From Comamonas koreensis (GTDB taxonomy: Bacteria; Pseudomonadota; Gammaproteobacteria; Burkholderiales; Burkholderiaceae_C): a stretch of 64,000 nucleotides of DNA. Positions 17,388 to 25,664 of this stretch are shown one piece after another. Position numbers and translations under genes: made by a program. The stretch is taken from contig NZ_JAJNCT010000009.1 in assembly GCF_021026195.1 (NCBI RefSeq), forward strand, positions 248,001-312,000, given 5' to 3'. Within the stretch, counting starts at the first letter, position 1; each line of letters starts with the position of its first letter. The notes under the pieces were generated by a model. That model did not search any database. It was not told the origin of the DNA and saw nothing but the letters and a program-made list of their open reading frames with translations.

Positions 17388-18392
17388 ATGACCCATCGCC
17401 ACCTCACCACCCACCGGCGCAGGCAGCTGGCCGGCCTGCTTGCGGGCCTGGCGGTTGCCGGCGGCAGCCTGCTGGCCGGCATGGCCTATGCTGCCACCTG
17501 GCCCAGCAAACCGATCCAGCTGGTCATCCCCTACCCACCCGGGGGCAGTGCCGATCTGCTGGGCCGGCCGCTGGCCTTGCAGCTGCAGCAGCAGCTGGGC
17601 CAGCCGGTGGTGCTGGAGTACAAGCCCGGCGCGGGTGGCACCCTGGCCTCGCAGTATGTGGCGCGCGCCAAGCCCGATGGCTACACCGTGCTGATGGTGC
17701 TGGCCGCGCATGCGATCAACGACAGCCTCTACCCCAAGCTGCCCTACGACACCCGCAAGGACTTTGCGCCGGTCTCGCTGGTGGCCAACCTGCCGATGAT
17801 CGTCGTGGGCAGCAGCAAGCTGCAGGCTAAGAACATTGGCGAGCTGGTCAAGGCCGCGCAGGCCGCCCCGGAAAAGCTCACCTATGGCTCGGCCGGCAAT
17901 GGCAATACCGGCCACCTGGCCGGCGCGCTGTTTGCCAGCACCGCCGGCGTCAAGATGACCCATGTGCCCTACAAGGGCAGTGCCGGTGTCGTCAACGCCA
18001 TGCTGGCCAGCGATATCGACCTGACTTTTGACAGCATCTCGACGTCGATCCCGCATGTGCGCAGCGGCAAGCTCCACGCGCTGGCCGTCACCAGCGCCAA
18101 GCGCTCCGCCCTGGCGCCCGAGATTCCCACCGTGCAGGAGCAGGGCTTTCCAGGCTTTGACATCAATGGCTGGTATGCGGTGATCGCGCCAGCAGGCACC
18201 CCGGCCGACATCACCGGCAAGCTCAGCCGCGAGATTGCGACCGCGCTGCAAAACCCCTCGCTGCAATCGCAGCTGGCCGCCAGCGGCTATGAGCCAGTGG
18301 GCTCCACCCCCGAGGCGCTGGGTGCCCATATCGACCGTGAGATGGAGCGTTGGGCTGCAGTGGTCAAAGCGACCGGCGCCCGCATCGAATAA
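17388..18392 (+). CDS. Bug/TctC-type periplasmic solute receptor
   Basis: 334 residues. Twin-arginine-like N-terminus with R-rich segment followed by a hydrophobic core and cleavage near AYA-A; mature protein starts TWPSKPIQLVIPYPPGGSAD, with YKPGAGGTLAS and PTVQEQGFPGFDINGWYAV as in Bug receptors. The reading frame is open upstream into the ligase gene, but the ATG at 17388, preceded by CCAGGAG, gives the signal peptide. Its stop codon is the first part of a repeated element (18392-18514). Confidence 0.92.
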   Translation: MTHRHLTTHRRRQLAGLLAGLAVAGGSLLAGMAYAATWPSKPIQLVIPYPPGGSADLLGRPLALQLQQQLGQPVVLEYKPGAGGTLASQYVARAKPDGYTVLMVLAAHAINDSLYPKLPYDTRKDFAPVSLVANLPMIVVGSSKLQAKNIGELVKAAQAAPEKLTYGSAGNGNTGHLAGALFASTAGVKMTHVPYKGSAGVVNAMLASDIDLTFDSISTSIPHVRSGKLHALAVTSAKRSALAPEIPTVQEQGFPGFDINGWYAVIAPAGTPADITGKLSREIATALQNPSLQSQLAASGYEPVGSTPEALGAHIDREMERWAAVVKATGARIE

Positions 18393-18514
18393 GAGCCGAT
18401 AACACAACCCTTGATACGTCGTTGCCAAGCCTTGTCGTACGACGGTACTGCCTGCGGCTTGGCGCCTAGTCTCAACCGCAAACCTTCGGTTTGCTGGGCC
18501 GTGTTAACGGCTCT
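18392..18514 (+). repeat. Short element with 14-bp terminal inverted repeats, copy 1
   Basis: 123 bp bounded by AGAGCCGATAACAC and GTGTTAACGGCTCT (13 of 14 positions paired). Inside are ACAACCCTTGATACGTCGTT, CTGCCTGCGG and a GCAAACC/GGTTTGC hairpin, all shared with copy 2 at 20531-20681. Its first base is the last A of the TAA stop of the Bug gene. It encodes nothing and looks like a MITE or a mobile terminator/mRNA-end element. Confidence 0.85.
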
Positions 18515-18535
18515 AAAGGCTCCGGCCCCAAAGAC

Positions 18536-18562
18536 AATGCCCTGGCAAGCCAGGGCATTTTT
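18536..18562. terminator. Terminator between convergent genes
   Basis: AATGCCCTGG/CCAGGGCATT, a perfect 10-bp stem with a CAAG loop, followed by TTT. It lies 144 bp after the Bug stop and 21 bp from the stop of the convergent secreted protein gene. Confidence 0.75.
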
Positions 18563-18582
18563 CATCGGGCAATTAACGCAGA

Positions 18583-19458
18583 TTAGCGGCTTTGGCGCGC
18601 GCTGGCCTGGGCTTCCAGTGCGGCGCGCAGTGCATCGTCATTGCTGTTTTGCTCGCTGCCGGCATCTGGCGTCACCTTGCGCAGCAGGCCGGTGATGCGG
18701 CCCGAGTTCTGCATCAGGCGGTTGGCATAGAGGGCGCCGTTGCCCGAGCCACGGGTGTTGCTCCAGTCACCCTCAGCCTGGTTGACGCTGAAGTTAAACC
18801 AGAAACCCCGCACCGTTTCGCTCGAGGTGCCGCTGCGCATCTTCACGCACTGGGTCTTGCCGGCATCGACGCCACGGATGATCTGCTCACAGGCAAACAG
18901 GCCGTCATAAGACACGGTCATGCCGCTGCCAAAGGACGATCCGCCGGTGATGCGGGTCAGCTGCATGGTCTCGGTTTCGATGTTGCCGTTGCTGTCGCCA
19001 TAGACCAGGCTCCACAGGCCCAGCAGCGAGGCGGGCGAGTTGTCATAGCCAAACTGGTAGCGCTTGATTTCCTTCTCGCCTTCGCCCGGCAGGGTGATAT
19101 AGCCCAGGGTGCCGCTCACAAAGCGGATGCGCACATTGCCCGGGCTGCCGCGCTCGACACCGCTGCGGTCGCCACTGCCCAGGAAACGGCCACCCTCGTA
19201 GCGGCCCAATCGGGTGGTCAGCTCGCTGTTGTCATCCAGGCGGCCGGTAGCCATATAGAACGTGGGCTGGCCGCTGCTTTCATAGGCATAGACCTGCATC
19301 ACCAGCACATCGTTTTGCACATCGATGGCAAAACCCCGGCCGGGGCGGCCGTTGACTTCATCGGAGACGATCCAGGTGCCACCCTGCGGCACGTAGGCAT
19401 GGGCCATCCCGGTAAGGGCCACGGCGGCCCAGGCAATCGCGTGTTTGAGTTTGAACAT
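18583..19458 (-). CDS. Secreted protein of unknown function
   Basis: 291 residues. Signal peptide MFKLKHAIAWAAVALTGMAHA, then a beta-rich mature protein with YVPQGGTWIVSDEVNGRPG, several FYMATGRL-like strands, and two cysteines near residues 187 and 203 that could form a disulfide. The C-terminal 30 residues are polar and disordered. I do not recognise the family. It lies 118 bp downstream of the lyase gene on the same strand; the gap contains a GCGCCGC/GCGGCGC hairpin (19478-19495) without a T-run, so it may be partly separate from the operon above. Confidence 0.7.
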   Translation of the reverse strand: MFKLKHAIAWAAVALTGMAHAYVPQGGTWIVSDEVNGRPGRGFAIDVQNDVLVMQVYAYESSGQPTFYMATGRLDDNSELTTRLGRYEGGRFLGSGDRSGVERGSPGNVRIRFVSGTLGYITLPGEGEKEIKRYQFGYDNSPASLLGLWSLVYGDSNGNIETETMQLTRITGGSSFGSGMTVSYDGLFACEQIIRGVDAGKTQCVKMRSGTSSETVRGFWFNFSVNQAEGDWSNTRGSGNGALYANRLMQNSGRITGLLRKVTPDAGSEQNSNDDALRAALEAQASARQSR

Positions 19459-19576
19459 GTCGCTCTCCTAATGGGGTGCGCCGCTGCTGCGGCGCGGTAG
19501 TGGAGCGAGTATATAGACGAGATTGCGCAGAGCTGTGTCAGAAAGTGTCCTGCTCGGCTACCCGAGCAAGCCACTT

Positions 19577-20458
19577 TTACGCGTCGCTTTGCAGGCGCCG
19601 CTGGGCCTGCTGGTGGCGCTGCATGGTTTTGTGGGCCAGCGCTATCACCGGTGCGTCGACCATGCGGCCATCGACCACGCAGACGCCGCCTTGCGCCGCC
19701 TCTGCCGCCGCCAGCACCTGCTGGGCGCGCTGCAGCTGCGCACCGGTAGGCGCAAACGCGGCATTGATGGGGGCCACCTGCATCGGGTGGATGCTGAGCT
19801 TGCCGCCAAAGCCGCCGCGCAGCGCTCGCGCCGCATCAGCCTGCACGACGGCCGTATCCTGGGTGTTGACGGTCACGCCATCGATGGGCGCCGGCAGCTG
19901 GGCGCGGCGCGCAGCCAGCACCACGGCCAGGCGCACCGGAAGCAGCTCGCTCTCGTCCTCGGCACAGGCCATGCCGGCATCGACCTGAAAATCCAAGTGG
20001 CCAAAGGCCAGGCGCAGCACGCGCGGCGCACGCGCAATCGCATCGATGGCGTGCAGGCCCGCCACCGATTCGATGATGGGCACCAGCACCCCTTGCGTGC
20101 CCAGCGCCGGCAGCAGCAGCGCCATTGCTTCTGCCGTCTCGGCCTTGGGCAGTACCACGCCGGCGGCGCCCTGCGCCACCAGCTGGGCCAGCGCCTGCAC
20201 ATCGCCATCAAACCAGGGCGTTCCATGGGCATTGATGCGCACCAGCACCCGGGCGCGCTCAGCCGCCTGCAGCTGGCCAAAGGCGCCCAGCAAGGCGGCG
20301 CGGGCCCCTTGCTTGTCCTGCGGCGCCACTGCATCTTCCAGGTCCACGATCACTGCATCGGCCCCACTGGCCAGTGCCTTGGCAATGCGCTCGGGACGGC
20401 TGGCCGGTACAAACAGCCAGGAGGTGGCGGTGGCCAGCGGATGCGTGTTGAGAGTCAT
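19577..20458 (-). CDS. HpcH/HpaI (CitE-like) CoA-ester lyase, probable citramalyl-CoA lyase
   Basis: About 293 residues starting MTLNTHPLATATSWLFVPAS. CitE-fold motifs are SWLFVPASRPERIAKAL, DAVIVDLEDAV, RINAHGTPW, LPKAE, IIESVAGLHAID and GGKLSIHPMQV. Family members cleave citramalyl-CoA, malyl-CoA or citryl-CoA. A second ATG at 20464 is equally placed for the GGAAG upstream. It is the last gene of a minus-strand group with an acyl-CoA hydratase and a class III CoA-transferase, which matches the three steps of itaconate or mesaconate breakdown and suggests (S)-citramalyl-CoA to acetyl-CoA plus pyruvate. A terminator and a repeat element separate it from the Bug gene above. Confidence 0.82.
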   Translation of the reverse strand: MTLNTHPLATATSWLFVPASRPERIAKALASGADAVIVDLEDAVAPQDKQGARAALLGAFGQLQAAERARVLVRINAHGTPWFDGDVQALAQLVAQGAAGVVLPKAETAEAMALLLPALGTQGVLVPIIESVAGLHAIDAIARAPRVLRLAFGHLDFQVDAGMACAEDESELLPVRLAVVLAARRAQLPAPIDGVTVNTQDTAVVQADAARALRGGFGGKLSIHPMQVAPINAAFAPTGAQLQRAQQVLAAAEAAQGGVCVVDGRMVDAPVIALAHKTMQRHQQAQRRLQSDA

Positions 20459-20480
20459 GTCCATCAGTCTTCCGTTTACC

Positions 20481-20501
20481 AAAAAAGGGGCCCATGGCCC
20501 C
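20481..20501 (-). terminator. Terminator on the minus strand after the Bug gene
   Basis: GGGGCC/GGCCCC stem with a 3-base loop, followed on the minus strand by six Ts (20481-20486). It lies between the Bug gene and the lyase gene, so the lyase may depend on readthrough or its own promoter. Confidence 0.75.
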
Positions 20502-20530
20502 TGCTCAAGCGCGGGTCAAGCGCCAGGCTT

Positions 20531-20681
20531 AGAGCCGCTAACACGGCCCAGCAAACCGGAGGTTTGCGGTTGAGGCTGGGCGCCCCCGACTAGGCGTCCT
20601 GCCGCAGGCAGTACAGTAGTACGACAAGGCAGGGCGCGGCCGGCCAGGCAACGACGTATCAAGGGTTGTGTTAGCGGCTCT
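20531..20681 (-). repeat. Short element with 14-bp terminal inverted repeats, copy 2
   Basis: 151 bp bounded by perfect AGAGCCGCTAACAC / GTGTTAGCGGCTCT repeats. Read on the minus strand it has the same first 35 bases as copy 1 (one difference), the same CTGCCTGCGG core and the same GCAAACC/GGTTTGC hairpin, with about 28 bp of extra sequence. As in copy 1, its first base is the last A of a Bug gene TAA stop. Confidence 0.85.
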
Positions 20682-21676
20682 TATTCGGCGGTCACGCCGG
20701 CTGCCTTGATCACCGTGTTCCAGCGCTTCACTTCCGATTCCAGCAGGGTCTTCAAGCTCTGCGGCGTGGCGCGGTCCGGGGTCACCAGCTCGCTGCTCAG
20801 GTCGGCAATGCGCTGCACCACCACAGGGTCCTTCAAGGCCACATTCAGGGCGGCGTTGATCTTGTTGATCACCTCGGCCGGCGTGCCCTTGGGGGCATAC
20901 ATGCCATGCCAGACCTTGACGTCAAAGCCCTTCAGGCCCTGCTCGTCGAGCGTGGGGATCTGCGGCATGGCGGTCAGGCGCTGGGGCGTGGTCACGCCAA
21001 ATACCTTGACACGGTTGCCGTCCTTGATGACCGGCGCGGTCTGCGTGGTCTGGTCGCAGAGCAGATCGACCTGGCCGCCCATCAAATCGTTCATCGCCGG
21101 GCCCGCGCCCTTGTAGGGCACTGTCGTCAGCTTGACGCCCGCCTGGTACGCAAACAGCATGCCGCAGAGCTGCGAGACCGCGCCAATGCCGGCATTGGCC
21201 AGCGACACCTTCTCCTGGTTGGCCTTCACATAGGCCATCAGCTCCTGGAAGTTGTTGGCCGGAAAGTCCTTGCGCGACAACAGGGTCATCGGCACATCCA
21301 GCACCTGGCCGATGTACTCGAAATCCTTCAGCGGGTCGTAGGGCAGCTTCTTGTACAGCGATGGTGCCGTGGCCATGCCCATGTGGTGGATCAGGATGGT
21401 GTAGCCATCGTTCTTGGCGCGTGCCACGCGCGCCGGTGCAATCGTGCCGCCTGCGCCCACGGTGTTTTCCACCACCACCGTCTGGCCCAGCGATTTGCCC
21501 ATCGGAATGGCCAGCATGCGCGCCACCACATCGGTAGGGCCACCGGCCGAGTAGGGCACCACCAGCACCACCGGCTTGGTGGGCCAGTCCTCCGCCTGGG
21601 CGTTGAGGTGCAGGCCCAGGCCGGTACAGGCCATCACGGCGGCAGCGGCTGCCGGGGTCAACAAGCGAAAGCGCAT
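20681..21676 (-). CDS. Bug/TctC-type periplasmic solute receptor of the itaconate-like operon
   Basis: 331 residues beginning MRFRLLTPAAAAAVMACTG with a signal peptide ending near AQA-E; mature start DWPTKPVVLVVPYSAGGPTD, then VENTVGAGGTIAPARVARA and PTLDEQGLKGFDVKVWHGMY. The frame stays open to 21835, which would overlap the upstream gene and add a non-signal N-terminus; the ATG at 21676 has AGGAGACAAAA before it. It sits inside the catabolic operon, so its ligand is presumably the dicarboxylate being degraded. Confidence 0.92.
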   Translation of the reverse strand: MRFRLLTPAAAAAVMACTGLGLHLNAQAEDWPTKPVVLVVPYSAGGPTDVVARMLAIPMGKSLGQTVVVENTVGAGGTIAPARVARAKNDGYTILIHHMGMATAPSLYKKLPYDPLKDFEYIGQVLDVPMTLLSRKDFPANNFQELMAYVKANQEKVSLANAGIGAVSQLCGMLFAYQAGVKLTTVPYKGAGPAMNDLMGGQVDLLCDQTTQTAPVIKDGNRVKVFGVTTPQRLTAMPQIPTLDEQGLKGFDVKVWHGMYAPKGTPAEVINKINAALNVALKDPVVVQRIADLSSELVTPDRATPQSLKTLLESEVKRWNTVIKAAGVTAE

Positions 21677-21783
21677 TTTTGTCTCCTGGTCTTGGGAGGG
21701 GTACATCGCCCATCCCGGTCGGGGATGGGGGCCTGGTCGGGCCCCCGCGTCGCAGCCACCCAGCTTCGGCGCTGCTGCTTTCT

Positions 21784-23163
21784 TTATACGGCCAGCAACA
21801 GCTTTTCGACCCTGGTCCATTCCCGTACCTGCCACAGTTTCTGCACCGATTGCTGCATCTGCGCGGAGGGCACCGCACGGCTGAATTCGCCCAGGCGCAG
21901 TGCCTTGTCGGTCAGCTCCTCGCGGCTCAGTGTGTTGCCTGGGTCGCCCTTGGGCTCGTCCACCCGGCCTTCCAGCACGCGGCCGTCGGTGGTGGTCACG
22001 GTCACCTTGCCAATCCAGCGCTGCGGGTAGGCGCCGTCCACCTCGGGGTCCAGCACCATGCGCACCTTGTCGCGCAACGCCATCGTGTCCTCGGCGCGGA
22101 ACTCGTTGTCGAACTCATTGAGGCCGGCAAAGCCAAAGCGCGCGGCCAGCGCCAGCACCGTGCCCATCGAAAACTTGCTCTGGTGCACGGTGCTCGGGTC
22201 CACCACGGGGCCCAGCACATCGATCGCGGCCTGGTGCACATGGGTCACCACTTCGGCAATGTCCGATACCTTGAGCTGGTGCGCGCGAACCACCTGCAGC
22301 AGCGCATCGGCTGCCGGGTGGGTGTGGCGGCAGGAGGCATGCCATTTGAACGAGGTCTCTGGCGTGGCCCAGCGCGTGCCCAGGCCATCGACCAGGCGGG
22401 CTGGATCGCTGTCGCTGGACATGCCAGCGGCCATGCCCTGGGCGCCGCAGAAGATGTCGGCCGCGCCAGTGAAACCATCTTTGGCCAGGTAGGCGGCCAT
22501 CAGGCCGGCACCGGCGGCATGCGCAGTGTGCAGCTGCTTGCTGTCGGCAGCGGTGCGCAAAAACTCCCACAGGCCCGCCGACTGCGTGCCGGCCGAGCCA
22601 AAGGCATGCAGCATTTGCTGTGCATTGAGGCCCAGCAGATGGCCCACGGCAGCCGCTGCGGCCAAGGTGCCGGCCGTGCCGGTGGTGTGGAAGATCTTGT
22701 AGTGCGAGCGGCCTAGGAATTCGCCCACACGGATGCCCACTTCATAGCCGGCGATGCAGGCGGTCAGCAGCTCCTTGCCGGACTTGCCCAGCGCCTGCGC
22801 CACGGCTACAGCCGGGGGGAAGACGACGGCCGCCGGGTGGAACACCGAGCCGTTGTGCACATCGTCCTGCTCGGCGACATGCGAGGCGGCGGCATTGGCC
22901 ATGGCCGCCAGGTAGGGGCTGCTGCTGCGGCCCTCGGGGCCGATCACCTCGGCCGGGCCTTGGGCCGGGCCCTGGCCCAGCGCAAAGCGGGTGATGCTGG
23001 CCACGGGGCGGGCATTGTGGCCGGCCACCACCGAGCCAAACCAATCGACCCAGAGGTCTTCGGTCTTTTGCAGCACGGATTCAGGAATGTCGCTGTACTG
23101 CAGCTCGGCTGCAAAGCGGGCCAGTTGGGCCGCTGGCGTGGGGGATGTGGTTGCTGTGGTCAT
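21784..23163 (-). CDS. MmgE/PrpD family protein
   Basis: 459 residues, normal for the family. Family segments seen are VDWFGSVVAGH, AANAAASHVAEQDDVHNGS-like catalytic helix with the conserved acidic DDVH, HPAAVVFPPAVAVAQ, AYEVGIRVGEFLG and FKWHASCRHTHPAADAL. Members dehydrate 2-methylcitrate, decarboxylate cis-aconitate or isomerise methylated dicarboxylates. In the itaconate gene cluster of Pseudomonas aeruginosa a member of the same family sits in a similar position with no settled role. Spaced 25 bp from the CoA-transferase gene. Confidence 0.87.
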   Translation of the reverse strand: MTTATTSPTPAAQLARFAAELQYSDIPESVLQKTEDLWVDWFGSVVAGHNARPVASITRFALGQGPAQGPAEVIGPEGRSSSPYLAAMANAAASHVAEQDDVHNGSVFHPAAVVFPPAVAVAQALGKSGKELLTACIAGYEVGIRVGEFLGRSHYKIFHTTGTAGTLAAAAAVGHLLGLNAQQMLHAFGSAGTQSAGLWEFLRTAADSKQLHTAHAAGAGLMAAYLAKDGFTGAADIFCGAQGMAAGMSSDSDPARLVDGLGTRWATPETSFKWHASCRHTHPAADALLQVVRAHQLKVSDIAEVVTHVHQAAIDVLGPVVDPSTVHQSKFSMGTVLALAARFGFAGLNEFDNEFRAEDTMALRDKVRMVLDPEVDGAYPQRWIGKVTVTTTDGRVLEGRVDEPKGDPGNTLSREELTDKALRLGEFSRAVPSAQMQQSVQKLWQVREWTRVEKLLLAV

Positions 23164-23188
23164 GTTCTTTTTTCTCCAACAGAAAGCA

Positions 23189-24370
23189 TCAAAGGCCGGA
23201 GGCCTTGCGCACTGCCGCCAGCGCATCGGCGGGCAGCTGCAGCGCATCGAGGATGGCGGCCGTGTGCTCGCCCACCGCAGGCACCGCATCCATGCGGTAG
23301 TCGTACTGGTTGTTGCGGCCGGGCGGCAGCAGCGCCGGCACTGTGCCCACGGGCGTGTCCACCTGCGCAAAGCGCTGGCGTGCCAGCAGCTGCGGGTGCG
23401 CCCAGAGGCCCGCCATGTCATTGACATGGGCGTTGGCAATGCCGGCCTCGTCCAGGCGCTGCACCACATCGCTGGCATTGAGCAAGCCAAAGATGCGCAG
23501 GATCTCGGCCTGCAGCTCGGCGCGGTTGGCATTGCGCTTGGCATTGCTGTCAAAGCGCGCATCGGTCGCCAGCGCCGGTGCCAGCAGCACCTGGTCGCAG
23601 AAGATCTTCCACTCGCGTTCGTTTTGCAGGCCCAGCATCACCGTGCCACCATCGCCGGCCACAAAGGGGCCATAGGGGTAGATGCTGGCATGCGATGCGC
23701 CGGTGCGCGGTGGCGGCGCGGCGCCTTCAAACGCGTAGTACATCGGGTAGCCCATCCACTCGCCCAGCGCTTCGAGCATGGACACGTCGATATGGCTGCC
23801 CTCGCCCGTCTTGCCGCGCAGCAGCAGGGCCGAGAGGATATTGGTATAGGCATACATGCCCGCCGCAATATCGGCCACCGAGATGCCCGATTTGCTCGGC
23901 GTCTCGGGCGTGCCGGTCACCGACAGAAAGCCCGCCTCGCTCTGGATCAGCAGGTCATAGGCCTTCTTGTCACGGTAGGGGCCGTTGTCGCCATAGCCGC
24001 TGATGTCGCAGACGATGAGGCGCGGAAAGGCGGCATGCAAGGCCTCGTAGGACAGCCCCATGCGCGCCGCAGCGCCCGGTGCCAGGTTCTGCAGCAGCAC
24101 ATCGGCCGTGCCCAGCAGCTGCTTGAGCGCCTCCAGCGATGCGGGGTCCTTCAGGTCCAGCGCCAGGCTTTCCTTGTTGCGGTTGAGCCAGGTGAAATGC
24201 GAGGACTGGCCGCGCACCCGGCTGTCATAGCCGCGCGCAAAATCGCCGCTGCCCGGCCGCTCCACCTTGATGACGCGCGCGCCCAGATCGGCCAGCTGGC
24301 GCGCACAAAAAGGCGCGGCCACGGCGTGCTCCAGCGATACGACGGTGATGCCATCCAATGGTCTGGTCAT
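23189..24370 (-). CDS. CaiB/BaiF class III CoA-transferase, probable itaconate or mesaconate CoA-transferase
   Basis: 393 residues. N-terminal TRPLDGITVVSLEHAVAAP, FCARQLADLGARVIKVERP, NKESLALDLK, and the catalytic aspartate in SGISVADIAAG (Asp167), with the QSEAGFLSVTG motif before it. Class III enzymes move CoA between carboxylic acids through an aspartyl anhydride. With the downstream lyase and upstream hydratase it would supply the activation step, probably succinyl-CoA plus itaconate to itaconyl-CoA. The specific substrate is inferred from operon content only. Confidence 0.88.
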   Translation of the reverse strand: MTRPLDGITVVSLEHAVAAPFCARQLADLGARVIKVERPGSGDFARGYDSRVRGQSSHFTWLNRNKESLALDLKDPASLEALKQLLGTADVLLQNLAPGAAARMGLSYEALHAAFPRLIVCDISGYGDNGPYRDKKAYDLLIQSEAGFLSVTGTPETPSKSGISVADIAAGMYAYTNILSALLLRGKTGEGSHIDVSMLEALGEWMGYPMYYAFEGAAPPPRTGASHASIYPYGPFVAGDGGTVMLGLQNEREWKIFCDQVLLAPALATDARFDSNAKRNANRAELQAEILRIFGLLNASDVVQRLDEAGIANAHVNDMAGLWAHPQLLARQRFAQVDTPVGTVPALLPPGRNNQYDYRMDAVPAVGEHTAAILDALQLPADALAAVRKASGL

Positions 24371-24410
24371 GAAGTCTCCGGTTCTCTGTTTTTATCGCTG
24401 CGCGGCGCCA

Positions 24411-25577
24411 TCAGAACGAGCGCGGCAGGCCCAGGATGTGCTCGGCCACGTAGGAATAGATCAGGTTGGTCGAGATCGGTGCCACCTGGTACAGGCGCGT
24501 CTCGCGGAACTTGCGCTCCACGTCGTATTCGCAGGCAAAGCCAAAGCCACCGTGGAACTGCAGGCAGGCATTGGCCGCCTCCCAGCTCGCCTTGGCGGCC
24601 AGGTACTTGGCCATATTGGCCTGGGCGCCCATGGGCTCGTGCTTGTCAAACAGCTCGCAGGCTTTCCAGCGCATCAGGTTGGCCGCTTCCACCTCAATAA
24701 AGGCATCGGCGATCGGAAACTGCACGCCCTGGTTCTGGCCAATCGGGCGGCCAAACACTTCGCGGTCGCGCACATAGTTCGTCACGCGGTCGAGGAACCA
24801 GTAGCCGTCGCCAATGCACTCGGCAGCGATCAGGGTGCGCTCGGCGTTGAGTCCGTCCAGGATGTACTTGAAGCCCTTGCCTTCTTCGCCGATCAGGTTC
24901 TCCTCGGGGATCTCCAGGTTCTCGAAGAACAGCTCATTGGTCTCGTGGTTGACCATGTTCAGGATGGGGCGCACGGTCAGGCCCTTTTTCTCGGCCTCAC
25001 GCAGGTCGACCATGAAGATCGACATGCCTTCGCTCTTTTTCTTGACCTCGGCCAGCGGCGTGGTGCGCGCCAGCAGGATCATGAAATCGCTGTGCTGGAT
25101 GCGGCTGATCCAGACCTTCTGGCCGTTGATGACGTACTTGTCGCCTTTCTTGACGGCCGTGGTCTTGATCTTGGTGGTGTCGGTGCCGGTGGTGGGCTCG
25201 GTCACGCCCATCGATTGCAGGCGCCATTCGCCGCTGGCGATCTTGGGCAGGTACTTTTCCTTCTGGGCGGTCGAGCCATGGCGCAGCAAGGTGCCCATGT
25301 TGTACATCTGGCCGTGGCAGGCGCCGGAGTTGCCGCCGCAGCGGTTGATCTCTTCCATGATGACCGAGGCCTCGGTCAGGCCCAGGCCGGAGCCGCCGTA
25401 TTCCTGCGGAATCAGTGCTGCCAGCCAGCCGGCCTTGGTCAGCGCCTCGACGAAGGTTTCGGGATAGGCACGGGCCTCATCGACCTTGCGGAAATACTCG
25501 TCGGGGAACTCGGCGCAGAGCGCGCGGATGGCATCGCGGATTTCGGGGAAGTTGTTGGAGCCGGTATGTTCAATCAT
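24411..25577 (-). CDS. Acyl-CoA dehydrogenase family protein
   Basis: 388 residues with MGVTEPTTGTDTTKIKT (FAD-binding loop), KVWISRIQHSD and LQFHGGFGFACEYDVERKFRE. The usual C-terminal catalytic YEGT is replaced by YQVAPI, but a glutamate at residue 246 (LNAERTLI) occupies the helix used by isovaleryl-CoA dehydrogenases, so activity is plausible. The frame reaches 25631, but the ATG at 25577 gives the typical N-terminus. An acyl-CoA dehydrogenase of unassigned role is also part of the P. aeruginosa itaconate cluster. Confidence 0.88.
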   Translation of the reverse strand: MIEHTGSNNFPEIRDAIRALCAEFPDEYFRKVDEARAYPETFVEALTKAGWLAALIPQEYGGSGLGLTEASVIMEEINRCGGNSGACHGQMYNMGTLLRHGSTAQKEKYLPKIASGEWRLQSMGVTEPTTGTDTTKIKTTAVKKGDKYVINGQKVWISRIQHSDFMILLARTTPLAEVKKKSEGMSIFMVDLREAEKKGLTVRPILNMVNHETNELFFENLEIPEENLIGEEGKGFKYILDGLNAERTLIAAECIGDGYWFLDRVTNYVRDREVFGRPIGQNQGVQFPIADAFIEVEAANLMRWKACELFDKHEPMGAQANMAKYLAAKASWEAANACLQFHGGFGFACEYDVERKFRETRLYQVAPISTNLIYSYVAEHILGLPRSF

Positions 25578-25664
25578 GGTTCTGGGTCGGGCGTTGGGGG
25601 TGGCGGCGCTGACAGCGTCTGCGCCACCCACCGGTGTTGGGGAAAGCGTTGTTGGTCTGCGCGC

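Noticed and set aside
18392-18514. Insertion sequence remnant
   Set aside because: No transposase fragment; the short length and terminal repeats fit a MITE-like or terminator-like element better.
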